Positions 38,928-48,252 of a stretch of DNA of 64,000 nt are shown here, in pieces (position 1 is the stretch's first letter; each line of letters begins with the position of its first letter). Source of the DNA: Alphaproteobacteria bacterium HGW-Alphaproteobacteria-7 (GTDB lineage Bacteria; Pseudomonadota; Alphaproteobacteria; Sphingomonadales; Sphingomonadaceae); contig PHEB01000013.1 of assembly GCA_002842735.1 (NCBI GenBank), positions 1 to 64,000 of the forward strand, written 5' to 3'. The translations under genes were made by a program, and so were the position numbers. Below the pieces are notes generated by a model. The model saw nothing but the letters and a program-made list of their open reading frames with translations, was not told the origin of the DNA and did no database searches.

Positions 38928-40159
38928 TGCGCGCTGCGACCAGAGCGTTGCTTGTGCAACTGGCGCAAGGTGCGTTCGGACTGATGCTGCGAGGCCATGA
39001 TGCTTCTGAGGATTCCTTCGCGGATGCCGCGATCGGCCACGCCCAGCCGCCGCGCGGGCCACAGGTCGAGGATTGCTTCAAGGATCGCGCAGCCTGCCAC
39101 CACCAGATCGGCGCGGTCCTGCCCGATGCACGGCAGATTGCTGCGTTCATAAGGTGTCATCGCCGATAGCCGCGCGCTGATATCGCGCATCGCGGGCGCA
39201 GGCACGATCAACCCGTCGACCGCCTTGCGATCATAGCTCGGTAGTTCAAGATAGAGGCTGGCGAGCGTCGTCACCGTGCCGCTGGTGCCCAGCAGGCGGA
39301 TATCATCATGCCGGGCAGCCTGGGCAACGCGGGCGGCAAACGGCGCGAAGCTATCGGACACCATGCGCCGCATTGCATTAAAACGGGCAAGGCGAGCCTG
39401 CTCGCTGTCCTCACCACGGCCCACGGTGTCGGTCAGCGAAACGACGCCCCACGGCACGCTCTGCCAATCAAGGATGCGCGGCACCCGGCTTGCTTCGGTG
39501 CTGCCCGGTTCCACCAGCACCAGTTCGGTCGAACCGCCGCCAATGTCGAAAATCACCGCCGGGCCATCGCCCGATTCGAGCAGGATGTGGCACCCCAGCA
39601 CCGCCAGCCGCGCCTCTTCCTCGGCGCTGATGATGTCGAGCGCGATGCCGGTTTCACGCCGGACACGTTCGATGAATTCACACCCGTTTTCCGCGCGGCG
39701 GCAGGCCTCGGTCGCCACCGACCGCGCGAGGCGGACGTTGCGACGTTGCAGTTTATCCGCGCAGATGCTGAGGGCCGACAGGGTGCGATCCATCGCCTTG
39801 TCCGACAATCGCCCGCTGGCCGCCAACCCTTCGCCCAGCTTTACCACGCGGCTGAAAGCGTCGATCACGGTGAAATCCCGGCCCGATGGGCGCGCGATCA
39901 GCAGGCGGCAATTATTGGTGCCAAGGTCCAGCGCGGCATAGGCTTCGCCGTGGGCGTTACCGCGCGCTGTGCCGATGGTGGAAAGGTCGGGCGCGGTGCG
40001 TGATTGGCGCGCTTCGCCGCTGCCCCGGCCATCACGGCCGGTCTTGCGGCAATCTTGCTGAGGGGGGCGTTTGTAGCGAAAATCAGCTACTTTCCCGGAC
40101 TTGCCGCCCCGTTTAGTCCCAGCCTTCGAATTCCTGTCCGGCGGGAGAAATTCCGCCAT
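38924..40159 (-). CDS. Exopolyphosphatase / pppGpp phosphohydrolase (Ppx/GppA family)
   Basis: ASKHA-fold phosphatase of 411 aa hydrolysing polyphosphate or pppGpp. The phosphate-binding motifs are AYAALDLGTNNCRLLIA (phosphate 1) and AVIFDIGGGSTELVLVEPG (phosphate 2), with AEEEARLAVLGCHILL between them and LLGTSGTVTTLASLYLELP later. The N-terminal 70 residues are basic and non-conserved, so a start nearer to NAHGEAYAALDLG is possible. Pairing with rlmE suggests a link between ribosome maturation and the stringent response, which is inference. Confidence 0.88.
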   Translation of the reverse strand: MAEFLPPDRNSKAGTKRGGKSGKVADFRYKRPPQQDCRKTGRDGRGSGEARQSRTAPDLSTIGTARGNAHGEAYAALDLGTNNCRLLIARPSGRDFTVIDAFSRVVKLGEGLAASGRLSDKAMDRTLSALSICADKLQRRNVRLARSVATEACRRAENGCEFIERVRRETGIALDIISAEEEARLAVLGCHILLESGDGPAVIFDIGGGSTELVLVEPGSTEASRVPRILDWQSVPWGVVSLTDTVGRGEDSEQARLARFNAMRRMVSDSFAPFAARVAQAARHDDIRLLGTSGTVTTLASLYLELPSYDRKAVDGLIVPAPAMRDISARLSAMTPYERSNLPCIGQDRADLVVAGCAILEAILDLWPARRLGVADRGIREGILRSIMASQHQSERTLRQLHKQRSGRSAQ

Positions 40160-40330
40160 GATCGTGCAACTTTCATATCACTGCCCGCACGTTTCGGCGG
40201 GCAGCACTTGGGGCCAAGCTAACCCAAGCACTGCGCAAGAGCAAGCAACGCCGCGCTTGACCTTGCCGCCGCACAAAACTAGGGAGCGCGCTCGCTGATG
40301 CCACCCGCAAGTTTGGGGGGCATGGCCTGT

Positions 40331-40404
40331 TGCCCCGTCGTCTAACGGCAAGACTACGGACTCTGACTCCGTCAATTGAGGTTCGAATCCTCACGGGGCA
40401 TCCA
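40331..40404 (+). tRNA. tRNA-Gln (anticodon CTG)
   Basis: A complete cloverleaf reads by eye: acceptor TGCCCCG / CGGGGCA, anticodon stem ACGGA / TCCGT with loop CTCTGAC giving anticodon CTG, T arm with GTTCGAATC, discriminator T and encoded CCA. 74 bases. Confidence 0.93.
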
Positions 40405-40442
40405 GCCGCACGGTATTGTGGTGCAGCCGCACCTTGCATCAA

Positions 40443-40458
40443 TGTTTCACGTGAAACA
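40443..40458. other. parS centromere site (ParB binding), copy 2
   Basis: A second perfect TGTTTCACGTGAAACA, 38 bases after the tRNA-Gln and 54 bases before the LOG-family start codon. Identical to 1511-1526. Two such 16-mers within 39 kb are far beyond chance and support an origin-proximal position. Confidence 0.9.
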
Positions 40459-40512
40459 CCCATCCCATCAATCTGCTTGCGGGCCTAGGTGGCCCCTATT
40501 AGGGGTCTAACC

Positions 40513-41388
40513 ATGACCGACAAAGACCTGACTGACCGTAAATTCTATCGCGCCGGCGAAGAAACCCAATTTGCTGAAAGCGGCCCCGAACGCACTCCGC
40601 AAACCGCGCATCCGGCCTACACGCTGGCGTTTCGCGATACCGATTTCCTGCTGCGCGACGAATTGCGTCCGGTGCGTTTTCAGCTGGAATTGCTGAAGCC
40701 CGAAATGCTGCTCGATGAAGCGCGGGTGGGATCGACGCTGGTGATGTATGGTTCGGCGCGCATTCCCTCGCCCGCACAGGCCGAAGCCCGACTGGCCGAA
40801 GCCGCCGCCAGTGGCAGCGAATATGATCAGAAGGTCGCCGCGCGGCTGGCGGAAAAGGCGAAATATTACGACGAAGCCTACAAGCTTGCCCGGCTAGTCA
40901 GCGAAAAGTCGATCATCGAGGATGGCAAACGCCAGTTCATCATCACCACCGGCGGCGGGCCTTCGATCATGGAGGCGGGCAATCGCGGGGCATCGGATGC
41001 GGGCAACGAATCGATCGGCCTGAACATCGTGCTGCCCCACGAACAGGCGCCCAATCCTTACGTCACGCCCTATCTCAGCTTTCAGTTCCACTACTTCGCG
41101 CTGCGCAAAATGCATTTTCTGCTGCGTGCCCGCGCAGTGGCGGTGTTCCCCGGCGGGTTCGGGACGTTTGATGAATTCTTCGAACTCGTCACCCTGATCC
41201 AGACCGGCAAGATGAAGCCGATCCCGATCATCCTGTTCGGCAAGGATTTCTGGACGCGGGTGATTGATTTCGAAGCGCTGGCCGAAGAAGGCACGATTTC
41301 AAAGAGCGATCTCGACCTGTTCACCTGGTGCGAAACCGCCGAGGAGGCATGGGCCTGCATCTGCGATTTCTATGAGATCAAGGAATAG
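40513..41388 (+). CDS. LOG-family protein (nucleotide 5'-monophosphate nucleosidase-like)
   Basis: Lysine-decarboxylase-like (LOG) Rossmann protein of 291 aa, with an N-terminal extension of about 80 residues relative to short LOG proteins. Motifs: TLVMYGSARIPSP, QFIITTGGGPSIMEAGNRGA and AVAVFPGGFGTFDEFFELVTLIQTGK, the PGGxGTxxE active-site signature being intact. Short relatives cleave cytokinin ribotides to free bases; long bacterial ones are thought to act on purine or pyrimidine nucleotides. The ATG at 40513 follows a modest AGGGG. It is a single-gene unit after a tRNA and parS. Confidence 0.88.
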   Translation: MTDKDLTDRKFYRAGEETQFAESGPERTPQTAHPAYTLAFRDTDFLLRDELRPVRFQLELLKPEMLLDEARVGSTLVMYGSARIPSPAQAEARLAEAAASGSEYDQKVAARLAEKAKYYDEAYKLARLVSEKSIIEDGKRQFIITTGGGPSIMEAGNRGASDAGNESIGLNIVLPHEQAPNPYVTPYLSFQFHYFALRKMHFLLRARAVAVFPGGFGTFDEFFELVTLIQTGKMKPIPIILFGKDFWTRVIDFEALAEEGTISKSDLDLFTWCETAEEAWACICDFYEIKE

Positions 41389-41479
41389 GCCGCAGCCTGT
41401 GCGTCCTCGCGCAGGCGGGGTTCTCGGAAAGGGAAAGCGCCAAGGTGCCTGAGGCTCCCGCTTTCGCGGGAGCGCACGC

Positions 41480-42373
41480 TCAGAGACTTCGCACCGCCTG
41501 ATGCCCCAGCGGGCCGTTGCCCGCGCCAAAGCCGGGGGCAACCTCGATCGCGCGGATCACGAATTGCCGCGCCAGCCGCACCGCGTGTTCCAATGGCTGA
41601 CCGTGGCCGATCAGCGTCGCAATGGCGGATGACAGTGTGCAGCCGGTGCCGTGGGTGTGGCGCGTGTCGATCCGCGCGTGATCGAACTGCACCGCGCGCG
41701 CACCGTCCGTATCGGTAGCGGGGATATAGAGCACGTCGATAATCCGCGCGCCATCGCCCTGATCGGGCAGATGCCCGCCCTTGGCCAGCACCGCCGCGCC
41801 GGTCGCCTCCGCCAGTTCCTCGGCCGCGGCGACCATGTCCGCGCCGGTGGTGATCGTGCGGCCCACCAGCGCGCTGAGTTCGGGCAGGTTGGGGGTGATC
41901 AGCGTTGCCAGCGGGAACAGCCGTTCGCGCATCGCCGCTACCGCATCGGGCGCGATCAACGCCGCGCCGCTGGTGGCGATCATCACCGGATCGAGAATGA
42001 TCGGGAAACGCGCTGCCGCAGACCCGCCCGAACGCCGCGCATGGCCAAGCGCCGACCGCGCCTTGATCCCCGGCGTAGCGACCAGCGCGGCGGCGACCAT
42101 GCGAATGATCTCGGAATCATGCAGCATCCCGATCTTGATCGCATCGACCCCGATATCCTCGGCGCAGGAGGCGATCTGTTGGAGCACGATCTCTGGCGAA
42201 AGCGGCGCGATGGCCTGCACCCCGACAGAGTTCTGCGCGGTGACTGCGGTGATCGCGGTCATCCCATAACCGCCAAGCATGGCGATGGTCTTGAGATCAG
42301 CCTGAATGCCTGCGCCGCCGGAGCTGTCGGAACCGGCGATGGCAAGGATGCGAGGGGGAGGAGTGGTGGTCAT
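41480..42373 (-). CDS. thiD: Hydroxymethylpyrimidine/phosphomethylpyrimidine kinase
   Basis: Ribokinase-fold kinase of 297 aa phosphorylating HMP and HMP-P in thiamine synthesis. N-terminal signature ILAIAGSDSSGGAGIQADLKT, then GVQAIAPLSPEIVLQQI, IILDPVMIATSGAAL, LITPNLPELSAL, and the C-terminal anion hole DTRHTHGTGCTLSSAIA with the catalytic Cys/Gly loop. An insertion of roughly 20 residues (ARSALGHARRSGGSAAARF) lies before the DPVM motif and is unusual. The start at 42373 is chosen over 42427 for the conserved N-terminus. Confidence 0.92.
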   Translation of the reverse strand: MTTTPPPRILAIAGSDSSGGAGIQADLKTIAMLGGYGMTAITAVTAQNSVGVQAIAPLSPEIVLQQIASCAEDIGVDAIKIGMLHDSEIIRMVAAALVATPGIKARSALGHARRSGGSAAARFPIILDPVMIATSGAALIAPDAVAAMRERLFPLATLITPNLPELSALVGRTITTGADMVAAAEELAEATGAAVLAKGGHLPDQGDGARIIDVLYIPATDTDGARAVQFDHARIDTRHTHGTGCTLSSAIATLIGHGQPLEHAVRLARQFVIRAIEVAPGFGAGNGPLGHQAVRSL

Positions 42374-42500
42374 ATCGCCGTCATAGCAAGACCGGACGGC
42401 ACACGGCACCGATTTCACCAGCGGCAAACAAAATGGCAGCTTTCAGGGATGCCGCGCGTTGTTGTGAACGGCCGGTTGTGGGTGGTTTTCTGCCATCTCT

Positions 42501-42582
42501 CGTCATCCCGGCGAAGGCCGGGACCCAGAGCGGCACGCGCTGCCCGATGAGGCTCTGGGCCCCGGCCTTCGCCGGGGTGACG
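42501..42582. repeat. REPIN-like palindromic repeat, family D
   Basis: Arms cgtcatcccggcgaaggccg and, 40 bases later, the near-complement ending cttcgccggggtgacg form a long hairpin with inner gacccagag / ctctgggcc pairing. It lies in a 280-bp gap between thiD and the zinc-ribbon gene, which otherwise shows no gene. Confidence 0.7.
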
Positions 42583-42653
42583 GTGAGGGCGGGTTTCGGG
42601 ATCATGTATCGCTGCCGCTAATGACCAAAAGTGGGCGGATTCCTGCCGACCGG

Positions 42654-42980
42654 CTATTCCGAGTGAAGTTCTATCATCGTCCGGTGTTGCGACTTGAGAA
42701 CGATCGCGATGCAAAGGCCGACGAAGATGGCACCTGACTCAAGCCAGCTATCGGTCTGTGATTTGGCCACCCAAAATGTGACAAGGGCCACCATAACAAG
42801 AGCGGCTTCCGAAGAAGCTTTCTGAATAATTCTACCACACCCCCGGCATTCAAAGGGTTTTCTTGTGCCAGACAGACCCGCTTGCAGTGCGCTGATCTTG
42901 GTTCCGCATTGCGGGCATCGTCCCCGCCGTGGCATTCCAATGCGGGATTTATCGAAACTTTCCATGCCTGCTGATTGCAT
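42654..42980 (-). CDS. Small zinc-ribbon membrane protein
   Basis: Protein of 108 aa (a start at the internal Met6 is also possible). Two Cys pairs, CPQCG and CRGCG, spaced about 22 residues apart, form a probable zinc ribbon near the N-terminus. Two hydrophobic segments follow (AALVMVALVTFWVA and SGAIFVGLCIAIVL). I do not recognise a family. Base composition is noticeably more A/T-rich than in neighbouring genes, and palindromic repeats lie on both sides, consistent with recent acquisition. Confidence 0.6.
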   Translation of the reverse strand: MQSAGMESFDKSRIGMPRRGRCPQCGTKISALQAGLSGTRKPFECRGCGRIIQKASSEAALVMVALVTFWVAKSQTDSWLESGAIFVGLCIAIVLKSQHRTMIELHSE

Positions 42981-43079
42981 GAGTTTCGTTTCAAAGCAAT
43001 GTCCTGTTCGTCCGCTCCGGGGTCGTTTCCCGACCGGCAGCTTTTTTCCAAAGCCCTGCCAAATCGGACCCCGCTCCGG

Positions 43080-43304
43080 TCACCCCTTGTACTTCCGCTC
43101 GTTGCTCGGCGGGAACTTCGCGTGGAGTGCCTTCGCTCTCGTCGGCCTGTCCATCAGCTCGCCGCCGCAATTGGGGCAGCGGTCATCCAGGCTATCTGCA
43201 CATTCGGCGCAGAAGGTGCATTCGAAGCTGCAGATGAACGCGCCGGGGGCGTCGGCGGCAAGCCCGGTTCCGCAGCGTTCGCAATCGGGGCGCATTTCGA
43301 GCAT
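43080..43304 (-). CDS. DUF1272-domain protein
   Basis: Cys-rich protein of 74 aa. The pattern MLEMRPDCERCGTGLAAD, then FICSFECTFCAECAD and CPNCGGELMDRP, matches the DUF1272 family, whose eight or so Cys suggest two zinc sites. Function unknown. Its 3' end is 99 bases upstream of the zinc-ribbon gene on the same strand. Confidence 0.85.
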   Translation of the reverse strand: MLEMRPDCERCGTGLAADAPGAFICSFECTFCAECADSLDDRCPNCGGELMDRPTRAKALHAKFPPSNERKYKG

Positions 43305-43321
43305 TGTCAGTAACTCCCATC

Positions 43322-43413
43322 CCGTTCACCCTGAGCTTGTCGAAGGGCTGTATTTCCTTTTTGAGGTGCGGAAAGAAGAAAGTGCGATGCTTCGACAAGC
43401 TCAGCACGAACGG
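43322..43413. repeat. REPIN-like palindromic repeat, family C, copy 2
   Basis: The same unit as 29912-30001 in reverse orientation: arms ctgagcttgtcgaag and cttcgacaagctcag with ccgttc / gaacgg ends and a related purine-rich centre (ggaaagaagaaag). Lies between glmM and the DUF1272 gene. Confidence 0.75.
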
Positions 43414-43422
43414 ATTTTTCTC

Positions 43423-44760
43423 CTAAACCGCCGCGTGCACGGCTTCGCAGATGGCGTCGACCACCTGTTCCACCTCGGCGCGGTCATCGCCTTCGGCCAT
43501 GACGCGGATGACGGGTTCGGTGCCTGAAGGGCGGATCACCAACCGGCCCCGGCCTGCCAGCTGCGCTTCGGCATCGGCGATCACCGCCTTGACCCGCGCA
43601 TCGTCCAGCGGCCTGCCGCCGTCAAAGCGCACGTTCTTGAGCAATTGCGGCACCGGATCGAACACGTGGAGCAGCTCGCTCGCCGGCCTGCCGGATCGCA
43701 CCAGGCTCGCCAGCACCCGCAGCGCCGCCACGGTGCCATCGCCGGTGGTGGCGTGATCGAGCAGGATCATGTGGCCCGATTGTTCCCCGCCAACATTGAA
43801 CCCGCCCGCCTTCATCGCTTCGAGCACATAGCGATCGCCCACCTTGGTGCGGGCCAGCGTCAACCCGCGCCCCGCCAGATAGCGTTCGAGGCCGAGGTTG
43901 CTCATCACTGTCGCCACAATCCCGCCGCCGGTGAGCGCGCCCTTGTCGTGCATCCGGGTGGCGATCAGCGCCATGATCTGATCGCCATCGACCGCGCGGC
44001 CCTTTTCATCGACCACGATCAGCCGGTCGGCATCGCCGTCCAGCGCGATCCCGATATCCGCGTGTTCCTCGACCACCCTGGCCTGCAATGCAGCAATCGC
44101 GGTCGACCCCACACCATCGTTGATGTTGGTGCCATTGGGACTGACCCCCAGCGTCACCACGTCCGCGCCCAGTTCCCAGATCGCCGACGGGGCGACCTGA
44201 TAGGCCGCGCCGTGCGCACAATCGACCACCACCTTGAGGCCATCGAAGCGGATTTCTGACGCGACCGATTGCTTGACCGCGTGGATATAACGCCCGCGTG
44301 CATCATCAATCCGCCGCGCGCGGCCAATGCCTTCGGCGGGAGCGAGTTTGACTTCGCCCTGCATCAGCCGCTCGATCTCGGCCTCGGCCTCGTCGGACAG
44401 TTTAAAGCCATCGGGGCCGAACAGCTTGATCCCGTTATCGGCAAACAGGTTGTGGCTGGCAGAGATCATCACGCCCAGATCGGCGCGCATTTCGCGGGTG
44501 AGCAGCGCAATCGCGGGGGTGGGCAGCGGCCCGGTCATGATCACGTCCATCCCGACACTGGTGAACCCCGCGACCAGCGCGCTTTCCATCATGTAGCCCG
44601 ACAGGCGCGTGTCCTTGCCGATCACCACGCGGTGCCGGTGCCCGCCGCGCACGAAATAGGTGCCCGCCGCCTGGCCCACCCGCATCGCGGTGGCAGCGGT
44701 CATCACGCCGGCATTGGTGCGGCCCCTGATTCCGTCGGTTCCGAACAGTTTGCGTGTCAT
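43423..44760 (-). CDS. glmM: Phosphoglucosamine mutase
   Basis: Interconverts glucosamine-6-phosphate and glucosamine-1-phosphate for UDP-GlcNAc, hence peptidoglycan and LPS; 445 aa. The N-terminus [11 protein letters not shown] is diagnostic. The catalytic phosphoserine loop is [19 protein letters not shown], the metal-binding loop [17 protein letters not shown], the sugar loop [11 protein letters not shown], and the phosphate-binding C-terminal [17 protein letters not shown]. Intact. Confidence 0.96.
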   Translation of the reverse strand: MTRKLFGTDGIRGRTNAGVMTAATAMRVGQAAGTYFVRGGHRHRVVIGKDTRLSGYMMESALVAGFTSVGMDVIMTGPLPTPAIALLTREMRADLGVMISASHNLFADNGIKLFGPDGFKLSDEAEAEIERLMQGEVKLAPAEGIGRARRIDDARGRYIHAVKQSVASEIRFDGLKVVVDCAHGAAYQVAPSAIWELGADVVTLGVSPNGTNINDGVGSTAIAALQARVVEEHADIGIALDGDADRLIVVDEKGRAVDGDQIMALIATRMHDKGALTGGGIVATVMSNLGLERYLAGRGLTLARTKVGDRYVLEAMKAGGFNVGGEQSGHMILLDHATTGDGTVAALRVLASLVRSGRPASELLHVFDPVPQLLKNVRFDGGRPLDDARVKAVIADAEAQLAGRGRLVIRPSGTEPVIRVMAEGDDRAEVEQVVDAICEAVHAAV

Positions 44761-44885
44761 GAATTTGCCTACTCCGCCCCACTGACATGCCCATTGTCAT
44801 GATTGTATCGCGCTTCTGGCGCGGTTATCGCCCACGGTCTAGACCCAAGAGCGAAGGGCGAGCCGCCCAGACAAAGGATACGAGA

Positions 44886-46172
44886 TTGCTGGAGAGTGAA
44901 AACAACGGTTCCGGCGCGGGGGGCAAGTTCGCGCTGGTATCGATCCGTCTGCCGGTGGCGCTGACCTTTGCCGCGCTGATTGCGGGTCTGGTGGCGGGGA
45001 TTGCCGGAGCGGCGCTGGATGTGCCGCAGGCGGTGCAGGACTTTGCCGCGCTGGTCGGCGGGCTGTGGCTGCGCGCGCTTCAGATGACGATCATTCCGCT
45101 GGTTGCGGCGCTGCTGGTGCTGGGGCTGGTGCAGATGATCATGGCCGCGCGGGTCGGCACGGCGGCGCGGCGGATGCTGCTGATCATGATCGGGGTGCAA
45201 TTGGCGGGCGGCGCGTTCGCGTCGGTTGCGATGCCGGCCCTGCTCAGGGCGTTTCCGGTGCCGCAGGGGGCAAGCGCGCTTCTGGCGCAGACCCCGGACA
45301 ATGTCGGCGCGGTGCCGGGCGTGTTCGATTTTGCCGCCTCGCTGGTGTCACCCAACATCATCGCCGCCGCAGCCGAAACCGCGATGCTGCCGCTGACGCT
45401 GTTCTTCGTGATGTTTGCCGTGGCGATCACCCGCCTGCCCGCCGATCAGGGCGACCGGCTGCTGGGGTTCTTCCACGCGCTCGGCAATGTCATGCTGCTG
45501 ATTATCGGCTGGGTGCTGGCGATTGCGCCGATCGGGGTGTTCGCGCTGGCGTTCGGGGTGGGCGTGAAGAGCGGCAGCGGGGCGTTTGCGACGCTGGGGC
45601 ATTATGTGCTGACGGTGACGTTGATGGGCACCTTCATTCTGGCGCTGGCCTATGCGATTGCGATTGGGCTGGGGCGGACAGGCGCGCGCTTTGCCAGTGC
45701 GGTGCTGCCTGCGCAGGCGGTGGCGCTGTCCACGCAAAGCTCGCTCGCCAGCCTGCCTGCGATGCTGGATAGCGCCGGGCGGCTGGGGCTGCGGGCTTCC
45801 ACAGCCGAATTCGTGCTGCCGCTGTCGGTGGTGATATTCCGCGCAACCAGTGCGGCGATGAACCTTGCGGTGGTCTATTACATCGCCGCGCTTGCGGGGA
45901 TCGAGGTGCCGTGGGCGATTGCGATTGCCGGGGTGCTGATCGCCAGCGTGATCAGCCTTTCCGCGGTCAGCCTGCCCGGTTCGATCAGCTTTGTCGTGTC
46001 AATCGGGCCGATTGCCCTGGCCATGGGCGTGCCGGTGGAACCGCTGGCATTGCTGGTGGCGGTAGAGATGCTGCCTGACTTGATGCGCACGCTGGGCAAT
46101 GTCACCATGAACGTGGCAGTGACCAGCGCGGTTGACCGCAGCGTGCGCACGCCTGAAACGCCTGCGACTTGA
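44886..46172 (+). CDS. Dicarboxylate/amino acid:cation (DAACS) symporter
   Basis: Glutamate/C4-dicarboxylate-type sodium or proton symporter of about 428 aa with eight membrane helices and two re-entrant loops. Recognisable parts are ALQMTIIPLVAALLVLGLVQMI, the Ser-rich hairpin QAVALSTQSSLASLPAML, and FRATSAAMNLAVVYYIAAL in place of the usual NMDGT helix. The TTG at 44886 has AAAGGA 7 bases upstream and gives a short cytosolic N-terminus; an ATG at 44787 is in frame but has no RBS. Substrate not determinable; the altered NMDGT motif suggests a divergent specificity. Confidence 0.83.
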   Translation: MLESENNGSGAGGKFALVSIRLPVALTFAALIAGLVAGIAGAALDVPQAVQDFAALVGGLWLRALQMTIIPLVAALLVLGLVQMIMAARVGTAARRMLLIMIGVQLAGGAFASVAMPALLRAFPVPQGASALLAQTPDNVGAVPGVFDFAASLVSPNIIAAAAETAMLPLTLFFVMFAVAITRLPADQGDRLLGFFHALGNVMLLIIGWVLAIAPIGVFALAFGVGVKSGSGAFATLGHYVLTVTLMGTFILALAYAIAIGLGRTGARFASAVLPAQAVALSTQSSLASLPAMLDSAGRLGLRASTAEFVLPLSVVIFRATSAAMNLAVVYYIAALAGIEVPWAIAIAGVLIASVISLSAVSLPGSISFVVSIGPIALAMGVPVEPLALLVAVEMLPDLMRTLGNVTMNVAVTSAVDRSVRTPETPAT

Positions 46173-46244
46173 AGCTGGAACACTTCGACCACATCTGCGT
46201 TAATGCAACCATCCGATTCACCCAACCTGCTTCTGGAGGACACC

Positions 46245-46853
46245 ATGGCTTTCGCACTTTCCCCGCTTCCCTATCCCGATACCGCGCTGGCACCGGCGAT
46301 TTCGGCTGAGACGCTGTCGTTTCACCACGGCAAGCATCATCAGGCCTATGTCGACAAGACGAACGCCGCGATCGAAGGCACGCCGCACGCCGATGCCTCG
46401 CTCGAAGCGATCATCGCGGCTTCGCGCGGCAGCAATCAGGGCCTGTTCAACAATGCAGCGCAGTCATGGAACCACGCGTTCTACTGGCATTCGATGGCCC
46501 CGGCGACCACCGCACCTTCGGCTGACCTCGCCGCCAAAATCGATGCGGCGTTCGGATCGGTCGATGCGTTGAAACAGCAATTGAAGGATCGCGGGCTTGG
46601 CCACTTTGCCAGCGGCTGGGTGTGGCTGGCGGAAAAGGACGGCAAGCTCAGCATCGAGGAAACCCACGATGCCGACACGCTGGCCGACAGCGGCTTTAAC
46701 CCGCTGCTGGTGCTCGACGTGTGGGAACACGCCTATTACCTCGATCACCAGAACAAGCGTCCGGCCTATCTCGATGCGGTGGTTGAAACCAAGCTCAACT
46801 GGGCCTTCGCCAGCGAAAACCTCGCGCGCGGTCAGGTGTGGACTTACGCCTGA
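46245..46853 (+). CDS. sodB: Superoxide dismutase (Fe type)
   Basis: Fe/Mn superoxide dismutase of 202 aa. Metal ligands are the His of LSFHHGKHHQAYVDKTN, the His of QSWNHAFYWHSM, and Asp/His of LLVLDVWEHAYYLDHQNKR. Residues such as FNNAAQSWNH and GHFASGWVW are typical of the iron-dependent group. Cytosolic, no signal peptide. The start at 46245 follows CTGGAGGA. Terminator immediately downstream. Confidence 0.95.
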   Translation: MAFALSPLPYPDTALAPAISAETLSFHHGKHHQAYVDKTNAAIEGTPHADASLEAIIAASRGSNQGLFNNAAQSWNHAFYWHSMAPATTAPSADLAAKIDAAFGSVDALKQQLKDRGLGHFASGWVWLAEKDGKLSIEETHDADTLADSGFNPLLVLDVWEHAYYLDHQNKRPAYLDAVVETKLNWAFASENLARGQVWTYA

Positions 46854-46874
46854 TATTGATCGCAAGTCGATTGG

Positions 46875-46907
46875 AAGGCCCGCCTGCAGCGATGCGGCGG
46901 GCCTTTT
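46875..46907 (+). terminator. Rho-independent terminator of sodB
   Basis: Arms aaggcccgcc and ggcgggcctt around a 13-base centre, followed by ttgttt, 21 bases after the sodB stop. Confidence 0.8.
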
Positions 46908-46919
46908 GTTTGGGGCCTG

Positions 46920-48080
46920 TCAGGCAAGCGCGCGCGCATAGACCGCATATTCGCGGTTGATCTTGCTCTGGATCGTATCGGCGATGGCGATCATTCCCTG
47001 ATTGTCGTCAAGGATCCAGCCGATCTCGCCGCGGGTCGATTGAAACGTGGTGTTTGCCTCAGCGCGGATCGCCTCGATCATCATGAAGGCAAGCTGGCTG
47101 GCAAGGCGGCTGTTGTGCAGTTCCTTGAGCACGCCCATCAACGGCACCCGCATACCCGCGCCCTTGGGGTGCCTCAGCCAGCGCAGCAGATGGATCCAGC
47201 CAAACGGGAACAGCTTCCCGCCGATTTTCGTCAGCGCATCATTCACATCGGGGAAGGTCAGCATGAACGCCACCGGGCGGCCATCAAGTTCGGCGATCAT
47301 GTTCAGTTCTTCGTGGATGATCGGGCGTAGCTTTTTACCGGCATAGGCGACTTCTGCCGGGGTGAAGGGGACAAACCCCCAATTGTGCGACCACGCATCA
47401 TTGAGGATCATCAGCACGGTGGCGACTTCCTCGTCCCAGCGGCTTTTGTCGACCCGGCGGACATTGATGCGCGCGTTCTTGTGCCCCGATTGCACAATCC
47501 GCCGGATCAAGGGGGGGGAATCGCGGGTGATATCGAGATCATAGGTATAAAGCGTCTTCTCGCGGGCATAACCCGCCGCCTCGATCCAGCCTGCGTAATG
47601 CGCCGGGTGGTGCCCCATCATGATCATCGGCGGGTGATCCTGACCACTGATCAACAGGCCCGGTTCTTCCCAGACCGACAGCGAGATCGGGCCGAGCACG
47701 CGGCGCATCCCTTCACCCACCAGCCATGCCTCTGCCGCGGCCAGCAGCGCGCGCGCCGTATCTTCGTCCTCCGCATCGAAATAGCCGAAAAACCCGGTGC
47801 CAGGGCCAAACCCCTGTTCGGCAGGCATGGCGAGCGCGAGTTCATCAATATGTGCCGAAATCCGCCCGACCGGCTGGCCGCCGCGCCGCGCGATGAACAA
47901 TTGCACGCGCGCATGGCCGAAAAACGGGTTCTTGTCAGGATCGATCAGTTCAAGCTGTTCAGAACGGATTTGCGGCACGAAATGTTCCAGCCGCGCGGAA
48001 AAGGCCCGGCCCAGATCGACAAAATCGGCGCGCCCGCGCTTGCCGGATACCGGCTCGATGCTTATTTCTTCCCTGCGCAT
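46920..48080 (-). CDS. GNAT-like acyltransferase family protein
   Basis: Protein of 386 aa with two acetyltransferase-like halves. The N-terminal part has VQLFIARRGGQPVGRISAHID and a region rich in GTGFFGYFDAEDEDTARALL, and VLGPISLSVWEEPGLLISG. The C-terminal half has PIIHEELNMIAELDGRPVAFML and LASQLAFMMIEAIRAEAN. This is the architecture of a proteobacterial family often annotated as hypothetical or N-acetyltransferase; substrate unknown. The ATG at 48080 is preferred to 48158. Divergent from the desaturase gene, suggesting lipid modification, which is inference. Confidence 0.75.
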   Translation of the reverse strand: MRREEISIEPVSGKRGRADFVDLGRAFSARLEHFVPQIRSEQLELIDPDKNPFFGHARVQLFIARRGGQPVGRISAHIDELALAMPAEQGFGPGTGFFGYFDAEDEDTARALLAAAEAWLVGEGMRRVLGPISLSVWEEPGLLISGQDHPPMIMMGHHPAHYAGWIEAAGYAREKTLYTYDLDITRDSPPLIRRIVQSGHKNARINVRRVDKSRWDEEVATVLMILNDAWSHNWGFVPFTPAEVAYAGKKLRPIIHEELNMIAELDGRPVAFMLTFPDVNDALTKIGGKLFPFGWIHLLRWLRHPKGAGMRVPLMGVLKELHNSRLASQLAFMMIEAIRAEANTTFQSTRGEIGWILDDNQGMIAIADTIQSKINREYAVYARALA

Positions 48081-48252
48081 TGCTGCATCCGTCACACCGC
48101 AGTTCCCATGGTTGTTTTTGATCAATGCGTCTGTGTCGCGCCTGCGTGATTGACGCAAGCCTATCGATCACTCTTACCGATAACCCTCGTTTGGCTTACC
48201 CCCGGAATTGGAGTAGGACGAACGTTAGATTTTTGCAGAAAATGGCCCGTAA

